Shown here: one piece after another, positions 8,231 through 15,653 of the stretch | How the letters are laid out: each line of letters begins with the position of its first letter | How positions within the stretch are numbered: position 1 is the first letter of the stretch | Program-made: the position numbers and the translations under genes | Notes under the pieces: model-generated | Told to the model about the DNA's origin: nothing | Databases searched by the model: none | The model's input: only the letters and a program-made list of their open reading frames with translations | From: Actinomyces sp. HMSC035G02 | GTDB lineage: Bacteria > Actinomycetota > Actinomycetes > Actinomycetales > Actinomycetaceae | NCBI GenBank assembly: GCA_001838165.1 | Contig: KV835868.1 | Location: 1 to 64,000 of the forward strand | Direction: 5' to 3' | DNA length: 64,000 bases

Positions 8231-8695
8231 TCACGCCCGCCGGGTATCCCCGCGCAGGTAGAGGGTCAGGCCGATCGCGCCCGCCCCGATGAGTGCCGCG
8301 CCGAAGGCGGCGTTCGCGGGCAAGTCGATTGCGGGGTTGCCCATGAGCATGCCGCAGAAATAGGGGATCAGCCAGATCGTCCACACGGCCACGCTGAAGC
8401 GGTGGAAGCTCTCCATCGCTGCGCGGTTCTTGCGCGCGAGGACGACGCTCGCCCACGCGGCGTGAATGATCATCAGGATGATCGCCAGCAGACCCGTCGC
8501 CGCGTGCGCGGGGTTGGCGGATTCGCCTCGCGCAATGATTGACATGACCGCCGTGCCCGCCGTGTCGCACGCCAGACCCAGGTAGAAGAACACCAGGTGG
8601 CTCGTCTTGAGCGTGCCGGAGCGGCGCTCTGCGAACACGCCGATCGTGTAGAACACCAGCGCGAGACTGATTGCCGTCGAGGCGACGCCGATCAT
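8231..8695 (-). CDS. HsmA-like (TIGR03987) four-helix membrane protein
   Basis: From the ATG at 8695 the product is 154 residues with four membrane helices. It shows the family pattern ISLALVFYTIGVFAERRSG, HLVFFYLGLACDTAGTAVM, GLLAIILMIIHAAWASVVL, and FHRFSVAVWTIWLIPYFCGM. The family's molecular function is not established. In-frame codons continue upstream to a GTG at 8797, but that segment is unlike the family N-terminus. It lies 121 bases downstream of a TetR gene on the same strand and may be its target. Confidence 0.7.
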   Translation of the reverse strand: MIGVASTAISLALVFYTIGVFAERRSGTLKTSHLVFFYLGLACDTAGTAVMSIIARGESANPAHAATGLLAIILMIIHAAWASVVLARKNRAAMESFHRFSVAVWTIWLIPYFCGMLMGNPAIDLPANAAFGAALIGAGAIGLTLYLRGDTRRA

Positions 8696-8815
8696 GGCTA
8701 CACCATCCCATCGTGTCTGTGCGAACCTCCCGGTGAGATTCGTCGTCACGATCGATGCTAGAAAAATCCTCGTGAACAACAAGATCCCCTTGTTCACGGC
8801 TCGTGGGGTCTCGTG

Positions 8816-9445
8816 TCAGTGTGTCTCGGTGGGGGAGTAAAGGCCCTTCTTCAGGAGTGCCAGGAGGAGGGTGGCGTCCCCCTCGCCGCTCTTGAGTGAG
8901 TCCATCATGGCGCGCATTGTGAACTGGGCGATGGACGAGGCCATGGTTCCCTCGGGCAGTGATGTCCAGTCGATGCGATTGTCCTGTTCGATGACTCCCT
9001 CAAGTTGAGCGCCCGCGTGTGTCAGTACTGAGGTCATTGCGCCGTGTGCGGCCGCCAGGTCCTGCTTGGGCAGATCCTCGCGATCGCGCAGCCATTCGTG
9101 GTGAAACTCCTCGAAAGAGGATTGCACCTGCTCCCAGACTCTGCGGCAATACTCCACGTAGGGCTCCCCGGCCTCGACGCGGCAGAGTTCGCGCGAGAGC
9201 GAGCGCTCGAAATAGCGTTGCGCGGCGGCGACCATGATGTCGCTCTTCGAGGGGAAGAGCTTGTAGAGGTAGCCCACCGAGACCTCGGCATCCCTCGCGA
9301 CGCCACGCGCTGAAATGGCGGCCAGTCCGCCTCGTTCGCCGATGCGGTAGGCCGCTTCGATGATCCGCTCGCGGCGCGCGCAGGCCTCCTCGTCCTTGTT
9401 CCTGGGCGCGCGTTCTTCCAGGTGGGCGGCGTGAAGCGACTTCAT
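8816..9445 (-). CDS. TetR-family transcriptional regulator
   Basis: This 209-residue protein has an N-terminal helix-turn-helix at about residues 27-73 (RERIIEAAYRIGERGG, ISARGVARDAEVSVGYLYKLFPSKSDI). The C-terminal ligand domain (SLSRELCRVEAGEPYVEYCRRVW, ending LLLALLKKGLY) resembles that of the divergent TetR at 9541, so the two are paralogues. The shared 95-bp intergenic region holds two perfect palindromes overlapping a promoter, likely operators. Downstream on the same strand is the HsmA-like membrane gene. Confidence 0.85.
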   Translation of the reverse strand: MKSLHAAHLEERAPRNKDEEACARRERIIEAAYRIGERGGLAAISARGVARDAEVSVGYLYKLFPSKSDIMVAAAQRYFERSLSRELCRVEAGEPYVEYCRRVWEQVQSSFEEFHHEWLRDREDLPKQDLAAAHGAMTSVLTHAGAQLEGVIEQDNRIDWTSLPEGTMASSIAQFTMRAMMDSLKSGEGDATLLLALLKKGLYSPTETH

Positions 9446-9463
9446 GGCAGGTCTCTCATTTCG

Positions 9464-9503
9464 TTGACATGGGCCTGCTCAGGCCTATACTGAACACTGT
9501 TCA
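9464..9503 (+). promoter_or_regulatory. promoter with two palindromic operators between divergent tetR genes
   Basis: TTGACA at 9464-9469 and TATACT at 9486-9491 form a sigma-70-type promoter with a 16-base spacer, reading toward the tetR at 9541. The spacer is almost entirely the palindrome GGCCTGCTCAGGCC (9472-9485). A second palindrome, TGAACACTGTTCA (9491-9503), overlaps the -10 box and start site. Both are good candidates for TetR binding. Confidence 0.6.
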
Positions 9504-9540
9504 TTAAGGATTGTCGCAGCTCGCAAGACAGTAGGAAGCC

Positions 9541-10131
9541 GTGCCCAAACAAGTGATCGACCCGGAGAAGCTGGTCAGCCAGGCCTACGCCATTGCCTCG
9601 CGCGACGGCATCTCCGCGCTCTCCGTGCGCAAGGTCGCCACCGCGTGCGGCATTGCGGTCGGCTCGGTCTACGGCTACTTCCCGACCAAGGCGGACCTGA
9701 CGGCCGCCGTGCTCACCCGCTTCTTCGACGAGAATCTCTCGGACGAGCTGTGCGCCGTGCGCCCCGGCGAACGTTTCACCTCCTACGTGCGGCGATTCCG
9801 CGAGGCCCTGTGCGCCGCGCGCGCTGACATGAGCGTCGACTGGTTCGCCGAGATGCGTCGCCTACCCAGTGCAGAACAGGAAGCCCTCGAGGCGGCACGC
9901 GCCCCCATGCTCGCCCACATTGAGCGCGGACTCGCGCGCGTCCTCGACGCGGACGAGGCAGTGGATCGCTCCCGGCTCGTCGGCCCCATGAGCGCCGAGG
10001 CCCTGTGTCGCTACGTGCTGCGCGCCGTCTTCACCTCCCTCGCGGAGGGCGACGAATGTGAGACGCTGTTCGCCCTCCTCGACGCCGCCCTGTATGACGA
10101 CACCGCAGAAGAAAAGGACACTAAGAAATGA
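9541..10131 (+). CDS. TetR-family transcriptional regulator
   Basis: This 196-residue protein has the helix-turn-helix ISALSVRKVATACGIAVGSVYGYFPTKADL. The ligand domain NLSDELCAVRPGERFTSYVRRFR parallels the one in the divergent tetR. The GTG start at 9541 is preceded by AGGA. The last four bases overlap the ATG of the four-helix membrane gene at 10128, so they form a regulator-target operon. This gene probably represses itself and that membrane protein through the palindromes upstream. Confidence 0.85.
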   Translation: MPKQVIDPEKLVSQAYAIASRDGISALSVRKVATACGIAVGSVYGYFPTKADLTAAVLTRFFDENLSDELCAVRPGERFTSYVRRFREALCAARADMSVDWFAEMRRLPSAEQEALEAARAPMLAHIERGLARVLDADEAVDRSRLVGPMSAEALCRYVLRAVFTSLAEGDECETLFALLDAALYDDTAEEKDTKK

Positions 10132-10583
10132 GCCGATTCCGCATCAAGAAGCAGCCCCTGATCGCCGTCGCCGGCATCGTCTGGCTGCTCGCCGGACTGA
10201 ACGTCGCGATCCTCGGAGTGCGCGCGGCCATCGACGTGCGCGATCTCGCGGCCCTTATCCTCCTTGCGCTCGCGGGCGGTGCGGTCGCCATCTTCTGCGC
10301 CTTCCACCCCATGTTCAGCAAGCTCGTTCAGAAGAACGCCCAGCGCATCGCCGACCTGGAGGGGGAGCGCCATCACATCGTGCGCTTCTTCGATCGCAAG
10401 AGCTACCTCATGATGGCGATCATGATGTCGTTTGGTATTGGCATGCGCGCCGCGGGACTCTTCCCCGACTGGTTCATCGCCTTCTTCTACACGGGCCTCG
10501 GCCTCGCCCTGACCCTGGCGGGCGTCAGCTACATCGCGCGCGGCGTGCGCGGTCGCGCCTGGGCGTTCCACGGGACCAACTGA
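10128..10583 (+). CDS. four-helix integral membrane protein, unknown
   Basis: This 151-residue protein has four predicted membrane segments: LIAVAGIVWLLAGLNVAILG, ALILLALAGGAVAIFCAF, YLMMAIMMSFGIGMRAAG and WFIAFFYTGLGLALTLAGV. Between helices two and three lies a charged loop (QKNAQRIADLEGERHH). It overlaps the preceding tetR by ATGA and is followed by a hairpin, so it is the last gene of a two-gene operon. It shares size and helix number, but not obvious sequence, with the HsmA-like gene across the divergent promoter. Substrate unknown. Confidence 0.7.
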   Translation: MSRFRIKKQPLIAVAGIVWLLAGLNVAILGVRAAIDVRDLAALILLALAGGAVAIFCAFHPMFSKLVQKNAQRIADLEGERHHIVRFFDRKSYLMMAIMMSFGIGMRAAGLFPDWFIAFFYTGLGLALTLAGVSYIARGVRGRAWAFHGTN

Positions 10584-10605
10584 GCGTTTCACGCACTCTG
10601 GGCGC

Positions 10606-10631
10606 AGGCCTCGTCGATTCACGCGAGGCCT
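10606..10631 (+). terminator. inverted repeat after the tetR-membrane operon
   Basis: AGGCCTCG at 10606-10613 pairs with CGAGGCCT at 10624-10631. There is no T tract. It belongs to the CGAGGCC hairpin type seen repeatedly in this window. Confidence 0.45.
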
Positions 10632-10669
10632 CCTGCCGTTTATCGGTCAGCTCTCGTTGAGAGTCACGC

Positions 10670-10705
10670 GATTACCGCCAGTGGCGGTATAAATCTGGCG
10701 GTGAT
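10670..10705. repeat. upstream copy of the 36-bp fic operator-like repeat
   Basis: This 36-bp stretch begins GATTACCGCC-AGT-GGCGGT and ends TGGCGGTGAT. It is identical at 33 of 36 positions to 11321-11356, which lies over the fic promoter. Its core is the palindrome ACCGCC-N3-GGCGGT. The two copies bracket the relBE pair on the opposite strand. Confidence 0.7.
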
Positions 10706-10748
10706 GCTGGATGATGCCGGTGTGGCCGCGTGATCACTGGTAGATGTG

Positions 10749-11000
10749 TCAGCGGTGTCCGACGGAAAACACTTCGATGATGAGGCGGTCATCCTCGATG
10801 ATGCACAGGGTGCGGTAGTTGCCGATGCGGTAGCGCCACTCGCCTGATCGGTTGGCAGTGAGGCCTTTGCCGTGGATGCGGGGGTCGGAGCAGCCCTCGA
10901 GATTTTTGCCGATCCATGACGTAATGAGTCGCGCGTCGAATCGGTCCATTTTCTTCAGTTGCTTGAGGGCTGTGTCGCTGTACTCGACGTGGTAGGACAT
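10749..11000 (-). CDS. RelE/ParE-family toxin
   Basis: This 83-residue toxin reads MSYHVEYSDTALKQLKKMD, RLITSWIGKNLEG, GKGLTANRSGEWRYRIGNYR and IEVFSVGHR, the full RelE/ParE fold. The basic/aromatic set WRYRIGNYRTL and the terminal VGHR correspond to the mRNA-binding face of RelE. Members usually cleave mRNA on the ribosome (RelE) or poison gyrase (ParE); the RelE-like C-terminus favours cleavage. Its start codon follows the antitoxin stop with no gap. Confidence 0.85.
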   Translation of the reverse strand: MSYHVEYSDTALKQLKKMDRFDARLITSWIGKNLEGCSDPRIHGKGLTANRSGEWRYRIGNYRTLCIIEDDRLIIEVFSVGHR

Positions 11001-11216
11001 TTACAGGCCCAGCTGCGCGAGTACCTGCTCGTGGGTGTAGCGAACGCCGTTGTCTGCTGCGACTGCTTCGCGCAGAGTTGCGAGGTCCTGCTGGTCCTCG
11101 ATCTTCTCGAAGACGGCGTCTCGAACGAAGTTGGAGATCGTTTTTCCCTCAAATTCGGCGTACTTGCGCACGACTTCGGCGTCCGTTTCGTCAAGGCGCA
11201 TGGTCATGGTGGGCAT
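11001..11216 (-). CDS. RelB-type ribbon-helix-helix antitoxin
   Basis: This 71-residue protein starts at the ATG at 11216, which has AGGAGG five bases upstream. The N-terminus MPTMTMRLDETDAEVVRKYA with GKTISNFVRDAVFEKIED is a ribbon-helix-helix DNA-binding domain; the C-terminus should wrap the toxin. It is the first gene of the pair. A 15-bp palindrome 17 bases upstream is the likely operator, bound cooperatively by the toxin-antitoxin complex. Confidence 0.8.
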   Translation of the reverse strand: MPTMTMRLDETDAEVVRKYAEFEGKTISNFVRDAVFEKIEDQQDLATLREAVAADNGVRYTHEQVLAQLGL

Positions 11217-11233
11217 GGTGACCTCCTGGAGCT

Positions 11234-11248
11234 GAATACAACGTATTC
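11234..11248 (-). promoter_or_regulatory. palindromic operator of the relBE pair
   Basis: GAATAC-AAC-GTATTC is a perfect 6-bp-arm palindrome just upstream of the antitoxin start. On the minus strand it includes TAGAAT (11250-11245), a good -10 box. Confidence 0.55.
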
Positions 11249-11320
11249 TAGTTCTTCCTGGTGTCAATGTGCAATGGTGTTGGCCCTGGTGGGTGATGCT
11301 GATTGTGGGTGCCGCTCCTT

Positions 11321-11356
11321 GATTACCGCCAGTGGCGGTATAATTGTGGCGGTAAT
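11321..11356 (+). promoter_or_regulatory. fic promoter-operator (second copy of the 36-bp repeat)
   Basis: The palindrome ACCGCC-AGT-GGCGGT (11325-11339) runs directly into TATAAT at 11339-11344. A third half-site, GGCGGTAAT, follows at 11348-11356, just before the fic ribosome site AGGAGG. The arrangement suggests autorepression by the winged-helix domain of the Fic protein. Confidence 0.55.
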
Positions 11357-11367
11357 AGGAGGTGGTC

Positions 11368-12345
11368 ATGGCCTACGAACCGTCATTTGAACGCACTGAC
11401 GCGATCGATGCGCTGTGCATGGAGATCGCTGAGCTCGTCGGTATGTTGTCGCCTCAAGCCCCCCTGTCGACCAGCCCGACGCTGCGTCGCGAGCTACGGA
11501 TCCAGACGATTTATTCCTCCCTCGTCATCGAAGGCAACAAGCTTGATGAGCGCGCGGTGAGCGCGATCATTGACGGCAAGCGGGTTCTCGGAGACCGGCG
11601 CGACATCCTCGAAGTCGAAAACGCGCGCGCCGCCTACGACCTTATTCCTGAGCTTGATCCTCATTTGTTGGAGGATTTGCTGCGCGTTCACCGCGTGATG
11701 ATGGACGGCGTCGTCCCCGACGCAGGGCGCTTTCGCTCCGGTAATGTCGGCGTCTTCAACGGAGATACCCTGATCCATGCTGGAACTCCTGCTGCGTACG
11801 TCCCCGAGGTCATGGGCGGCCTCTTCGAGTGGCTGCGCACAACACGCATGCACCCGCTGCTCGCCTCGTGTGTCTTCCACTTCGAGTTCGAGTTTTGCCA
11901 TCCCTTCTCTGATGGGAATGGCCGGACGGGGAGGCTCTGGCAGACCTTGCTCCTCTCCCGGTGGCGTCCGGTTCTGGCCTGGCTGCCCGTTGAATCCGCG
12001 ATCAGGAGGCGGCAGGCAGACTATTACGAGGCCTTGGCCCGCTCGGGTGCGACTGGTTCGTGTGAGAGTTTTGTGGAGTTCATGCTCGAAGCAATCAGGG
12101 AAGCCATACTTCCGTACGCGCGGCCAGAGAATGCAGCGGACGCGGAGCGCGCCCGCGCGCTCGCTTTCTTCCGTGACAACACGCGGTCAACCGTCGCCCA
12201 GCTCGCGCAGCACCTCGGATGCTCGAAGCGAAGCGCTGAGCGCATCGTCGCGCAGCTCAAGGAAGAAGGCGTCCTCGAGCGTCAGGGGAGTCCTCGTTCG
12301 GGTTCGTGGACTGTCCACGTCGACCATAATTCGGCTCATTCCTAG
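11368..12345 (+). CDS. Fic-family AMP-transferase with N-terminal inhibitory helix and C-terminal winged helix
   Basis: This 325-residue protein starts at ATG 11368 behind AGGAGG. It contains the self-inhibitory helix SLVIEGN (Ser 51, Glu 55; class II arrangement) and the complete catalytic motif HPFSDGNGRTGR (178-189), expected to transfer AMP to a Tyr, Ser or Thr of a target. The C-terminal 80 residues form a winged helix (STVAQLAQHLGCSKRSAERIVAQLKEEGVLERQG). This suggests it binds its own promoter, where GGCGGT half-sites are present. The target protein cannot be predicted. It differs from the broken Doc at 4510, which is a short toxin-type Fic. Confidence 0.88.
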   Translation: MAYEPSFERTDAIDALCMEIAELVGMLSPQAPLSTSPTLRRELRIQTIYSSLVIEGNKLDERAVSAIIDGKRVLGDRRDILEVENARAAYDLIPELDPHLLEDLLRVHRVMMDGVVPDAGRFRSGNVGVFNGDTLIHAGTPAAYVPEVMGGLFEWLRTTRMHPLLASCVFHFEFEFCHPFSDGNGRTGRLWQTLLLSRWRPVLAWLPVESAIRRRQADYYEALARSGATGSCESFVEFMLEAIREAILPYARPENAADAERARALAFFRDNTRSTVAQLAQHLGCSKRSAERIVAQLKEEGVLERQGSPRSGSWTVHVDHNSAHS

Positions 12346-12364
12346 GAAGATGAGGAGTTCGACG

Positions 12365-12910
12365 ATGAGGTACGCCAAGACGGTGGTGTTGAAGGGCGGG
12401 GTGGAGCTCCTCGTGAGGAACGCCGTCGCCTCAGACGCCCGCGCGCTGCGCGAGACCATGCAACGCACGCATGCGCAAACTGACTACCTGCTGTCCTACC
12501 CGGACGAGCAGAGCGTCGGCGATGAACAAGAGGCCCGCTCCCTGGAGGAAACGGAACGCAGCAGCAATGAGGTTGAACTCGTCGCCGTGATCGACGGGCA
12601 CATCGTTGGAAGCGCAGGAGTGTCAGCAGTGCGCAGTCGGCGCAAGGTAGCGCACCGGGCGCGTTTTGGGATCAGCATCCTCAAGGAGTACTGGGGGATG
12701 GGGATTGGTCGGGCGTTGATGGATGCGAGCGTCGACTGTGCGCGCGGGGCGGGCTACACCCAGCTTGAGCTCGAAGTGGTGGCGGACAACGAACGAGCGG
12801 TGTCCCTTTACCGCCGCGCAGGGTTCGAGGAATACGGGCGCAATCCCCGGGGGTACCGGTCCGCGTCTGCGGGCTACCAAGAACTCGTGTACATGAGGCT
12901 GGAACTGTAG
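12365..12910 (+). CDS. GNAT-family N-acetyltransferase
   Basis: This 181-residue protein has the GNAT layout: N-terminal ELLVRNAVASDARALRETM, core strand VELVAVIDGHIVGSAGV, acetyl-CoA loop RARFGISILKEYWGMGIGRALM (Q/RxxGxG/A type) and LELEVVADNERAVSLYRRAGFEEYG. ATG 12365 is preferred because GAGGAG sits seven bases upstream; ATG 12350 is in frame but poorly spaced. It is 19 bases after fic and probably co-transcribed. The substrate is unknown; the C-terminal pattern resembles small-molecule or ribosomal-protein acetyltransferases. Confidence 0.85.
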   Translation: MRYAKTVVLKGGVELLVRNAVASDARALRETMQRTHAQTDYLLSYPDEQSVGDEQEARSLEETERSSNEVELVAVIDGHIVGSAGVSAVRSRRKVAHRARFGISILKEYWGMGIGRALMDASVDCARGAGYTQLELEVVADNERAVSLYRRAGFEEYGRNPRGYRSASAGYQELVYMRLEL

Positions 12911-13001
12911 CGCCCCGGAGGGCAGCTGGCATGTGTCTGCCTTGAGGAGCCTAGCACCGGTGCGTGGATGCGCCGCGTTGCGAGTGCCGTACCCTTGGAT
13001 C

Positions 13002-14156
13002 GTGAAGGTTCTCGTCGTTCCCATGGTCGCCCGCTCGCGGATGGGCGGGCCGTGGTCGCGCGCGCAGCGCGTCGCCCGCGCCTTCCAGGACGCCGGCCAC
13101 GAGGTTACGCTCGCGTGGGGAGACGACGGCAACTGCGCCGATCCCGTCGCTCCGACGCTCGAGATTCCGGTGCCCTCGCCCCTCGGTTTGCCCGAGGCCA
13201 TTGCGCGCCACACCTTCCCCCTGGCCTCGCGCCTCGGGCTCATGGGCCGCAAGCCCGTGCACAGCTTCGAGGAGGTCCTCTGGCTAACCGGTGCCCTCGA
13301 CGAGCGCTACACGCGCGCGGCCGTCGATATCCTCCGCGCCCACATGCGAGCCGCGCGCCCCGACGTCGTCTACTCCGAATTCAGCCTTGCCGCCGTCATC
13401 GCCGCCCGCGTCGAGGGAATCCCATGCGTGGGCAGCGCCTCGCAGCCGACGACCGCCTCCTACGCTTCCAACCCGCGTAAATCCGCGGGAATTCGACGCC
13501 TGCTGCGCGAGATGGGGATGCCCGCCCCGGCCTCGTCTCTGACGATCCTCGAGGGGATGCGGCGCCGCTTCATCCCGAGCTGCCCGACCCTGGAACCGCA
13601 CCCAGAGGAGCGGGCCGTCTACTGCGGGTTCCTCGACGAGCCGCCCGCACTGGTGCCGACGCCTCGTGATTGCGCCCTCATCTACCTCGGCGCGGGCAGC
13701 GTCCCCGCGGGCGTGGCCGTGCGCGCCGGGCGAGAACTCGCCGAGGCGGCGAGCTGCGACGTGTACGTCGCGGGCGTGTCCGAGGCCGTCCACGCAGTGG
13801 GGGATCACGAGGTGACCTGCACGCCCCGCTGTGACTTCGCTGAGCTCCTGCCGCGCGCCCGCGTTTTCGTGCACCATGGCGGGCAAAACTCGATGATGGA
13901 CTCTCTATCCTATGAGGTCCCCCAGGTGATCGTCCCGGGGCGCGTCTTTGAGCGCCAATTCAACGCCGAGGCCGTGGAAAACGCGCGCTGCGGCCTGACC
14001 GTACGCGCTTCCAAGCCGACGCTTATCGCACGCGCCGCCCGCACCCTCGTCGATGAGCCCGCCCTGACCTCGGGGATCCGAGGGGTGCGTGCGGAGCTGT
14101 CCTCGCTCGGCGGCGGCGCGCGCATCGTGCGCGAGGTAGAAAAACTGATCAGCTAG
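13002..14156 (+). CDS. GT-B glycosyltransferase (UGT/MGT-like)
   Basis: This 384-residue protein has a GT-B fold. The N-terminal half contains VKVLVVPMVARSRMGGPWSRAQRVARAF and VVYSEFSLAAVIAARVEGIPCVG; the C-terminal half contains the nucleotide-sugar binding segment VFVHHGGQNSMMDSLSYEVPQVIVPG. This resembles macrolide/sterol-type glycosyltransferases. The start is the GTG at 13002. TACCCT lies exactly six bases before it, which fits a leaderless transcript, and no ribosome site is present. The acceptor is unknown. Its stop overlaps the stop of the convergent tetR (shared CTAG). Confidence 0.8.
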   Translation: MKVLVVPMVARSRMGGPWSRAQRVARAFQDAGHEVTLAWGDDGNCADPVAPTLEIPVPSPLGLPEAIARHTFPLASRLGLMGRKPVHSFEEVLWLTGALDERYTRAAVDILRAHMRAARPDVVYSEFSLAAVIAARVEGIPCVGSASQPTTASYASNPRKSAGIRRLLREMGMPAPASSLTILEGMRRRFIPSCPTLEPHPEERAVYCGFLDEPPALVPTPRDCALIYLGAGSVPAGVAVRAGRELAEAASCDVYVAGVSEAVHAVGDHEVTCTPRCDFAELLPRARVFVHHGGQNSMMDSLSYEVPQVIVPGRVFERQFNAEAVENARCGLTVRASKPTLIARAARTLVDEPALTSGIRGVRAELSSLGGGARIVREVEKLIS

Positions 14157-14869
14157 GCCCAGCCGCGCAGGATCGCCTCCAGGCCCCGCTCAAACTGGGC
14201 GTTGAAGTCGTAGCGGCCGTCCAGGAGATCCTCGATGAGCGGGCGCAGCGCCTGCGCGTCCTCGGGGTCGAGTGCGGCGCTCGCGGCCGACAGGTCGGCG
14301 GGCTGCTCGGGGGAGCCGCCCACGGGCGGAACGACCTCGGCGGCGACGAACGCCGTCGTGTAGATCGACACGGCGTTGACCAGCCCCAGCATGTCCGCGT
14401 TCGGCGTGAAACCGTGCCGGGCGAGCGTCACGAACACGCGCGCCAGGAGCGAGAGTTGCTCGGGCGTTGACATCGGGTGCGTGAGCAGCAGCATGACCGC
14501 GCCCGGGTGGGAACGCAGCGTGGAGGCCAGGCAGTGCGCGTAGGCGCGCATGTAGGTCAGCAGGGGCGAGGCCGGGGCTCCGTCGGTCGGTGCCGATGCC
14601 TCGAGCGCGGGCGTCGATTCCCCGTCAACCGCCCCGTCGTCCACGCGGCCCAGGAAGGCCTCGAACGTGAGGCGCCAGACCTGCTCGGCGATGCCCTCCA
14701 GGAGGGCGGCCTTGTCGGGGAAATGGCGATAAAAAGCGGCCTGGGAGACGCCGAGGTGCTTTCCCAAAGACCGCAGAGACAAAGCGGAGAGCCCCTCCTC
14801 GTCAACCAAGTCGAGCGCGGTCGACAAGATGATCTCTCGCGATAGCGCGCGCTGCTTCGATTGAGGCAT
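14153..14869 (-). CDS. TetR-family regulator of the adjacent ABC exporter
   Basis: This 238-residue protein has an N-terminal helix-turn-helix (REIILSTALDLVDEEGLSAL, LRSLGKHLGVSQAAFYRHFPDKAALL). A long ligand domain follows, with the Actinobacteria-type TetR C-terminus (TYMRAYAHCLASTLRSHPGAV). It is the third gene of a minus-strand operon after the ABC ATPase and permease, 22 bases from the permease stop. It probably binds the two GTTAAC-N3-GTTAAC sites before the operon (16579-16625) and releases them when an exported compound is present. Confidence 0.85.
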   Translation of the reverse strand: MPQSKQRALSREIILSTALDLVDEEGLSALSLRSLGKHLGVSQAAFYRHFPDKAALLEGIAEQVWRLTFEAFLGRVDDGAVDGESTPALEASAPTDGAPASPLLTYMRAYAHCLASTLRSHPGAVMLLLTHPMSTPEQLSLLARVFVTLARHGFTPNADMLGLVNAVSIYTTAFVAAEVVPPVGGSPEQPADLSAASAALDPEDAQALRPLIEDLLDGRYDFNAQFERGLEAILRGWA

Positions 14870-14891
14870 GGACTCTCCGCTTCGGTGGTCA

Positions 14892-15653
14892 TTACTCCCT
14901 GTGATACCGGAACTGTACCAGTGCCAGCCCCGCGATCACCGCGAAGAAACCCCACAGGACGCCGATCGGCGTCGCGACGTCGGCAAGGCTCGCGCCGTCC
15001 AGGCTCACCTCGTGAATCGCGGTGATCGCCCAGTAGGCGGGGGACAGACGCGCGGCGTGCTGTGCCCAATCCGGGAACGAGGAGACCGTTGAGAAAGAGC
15101 CGCCGATGCCGGCCGCCAGCATGCCGATGATGTTCGACAGTGACAGGGCCGCGTCGCGGCTGCGCGACCACAGCGCGAGCGCGACACCGAGCGCTGACAG
15201 AACCGCCGAGAAACTGAGGAGAATCGCGGCCAGTGCGACGAGAGAACCGGTCGGCCGATACCCGAAGATGAGAGCGCCGAGCGCGAGGACAACCGCGATT
15301 TGGGCGGTCTGCATGAGGAAGGCGACCAGCGCCTTGCCCGTCAGGATGGATGCGCGCGAGGTGGGGGAGGCCTCGAGGCGCTCCCACGTGCCCCATGAGC
15401 GCTCGTTGAAGAACGAACTGATGATGTTCTGTACGGCCAGGAACGAGAAGAGGATCGCGATCGATGGGACCGCCTGTTCTGCGCCCGTGACGCCGGTGTA
15501 GCCGTCGGCCAGGAGCATCGACTTGAACGCCGGCATCATGAAGGGGATCAGGACGAGGGGTATCACCGTCAGGATGAGCGTGGGCGCGGGGTCGGTGAGC
15601 TGCAGGCGGATGTTCAGGCGGGTCATAGCCCCGAGTTGCTTAAGCTGCGACAT
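14892..15653 (-). CDS. ABC-2 type drug-export permease
   Basis: This 253-residue permease has six predicted helices, starting with LILTVIPLVLIPFMMPAF and including IAILFSFLAVQNIISSFF, ALGALIFGYRP and NIIGMLAAGIGGSFSTVSSFP. It has the ABC-2 coupling region SSFFNERSWGTWERLEASPTS seen in DrrB-like exporters. ATG 15653 has AAGGAGAG upstream; GTG 15659 is an alternative. It overlaps the ATPase gene by 14 bases, so the pair is translationally coupled. Likely an exporter of a hydrophobic compound. Confidence 0.85.
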   Translation of the reverse strand: MSQLKQLGAMTRLNIRLQLTDPAPTLILTVIPLVLIPFMMPAFKSMLLADGYTGVTGAEQAVPSIAILFSFLAVQNIISSFFNERSWGTWERLEASPTSRASILTGKALVAFLMQTAQIAVVLALGALIFGYRPTGSLVALAAILLSFSAVLSALGVALALWSRSRDAALSLSNIIGMLAAGIGGSFSTVSSFPDWAQHAARLSPAYWAITAIHEVSLDGASLADVATPIGVLWGFFAVIAGLALVQFRYHRE

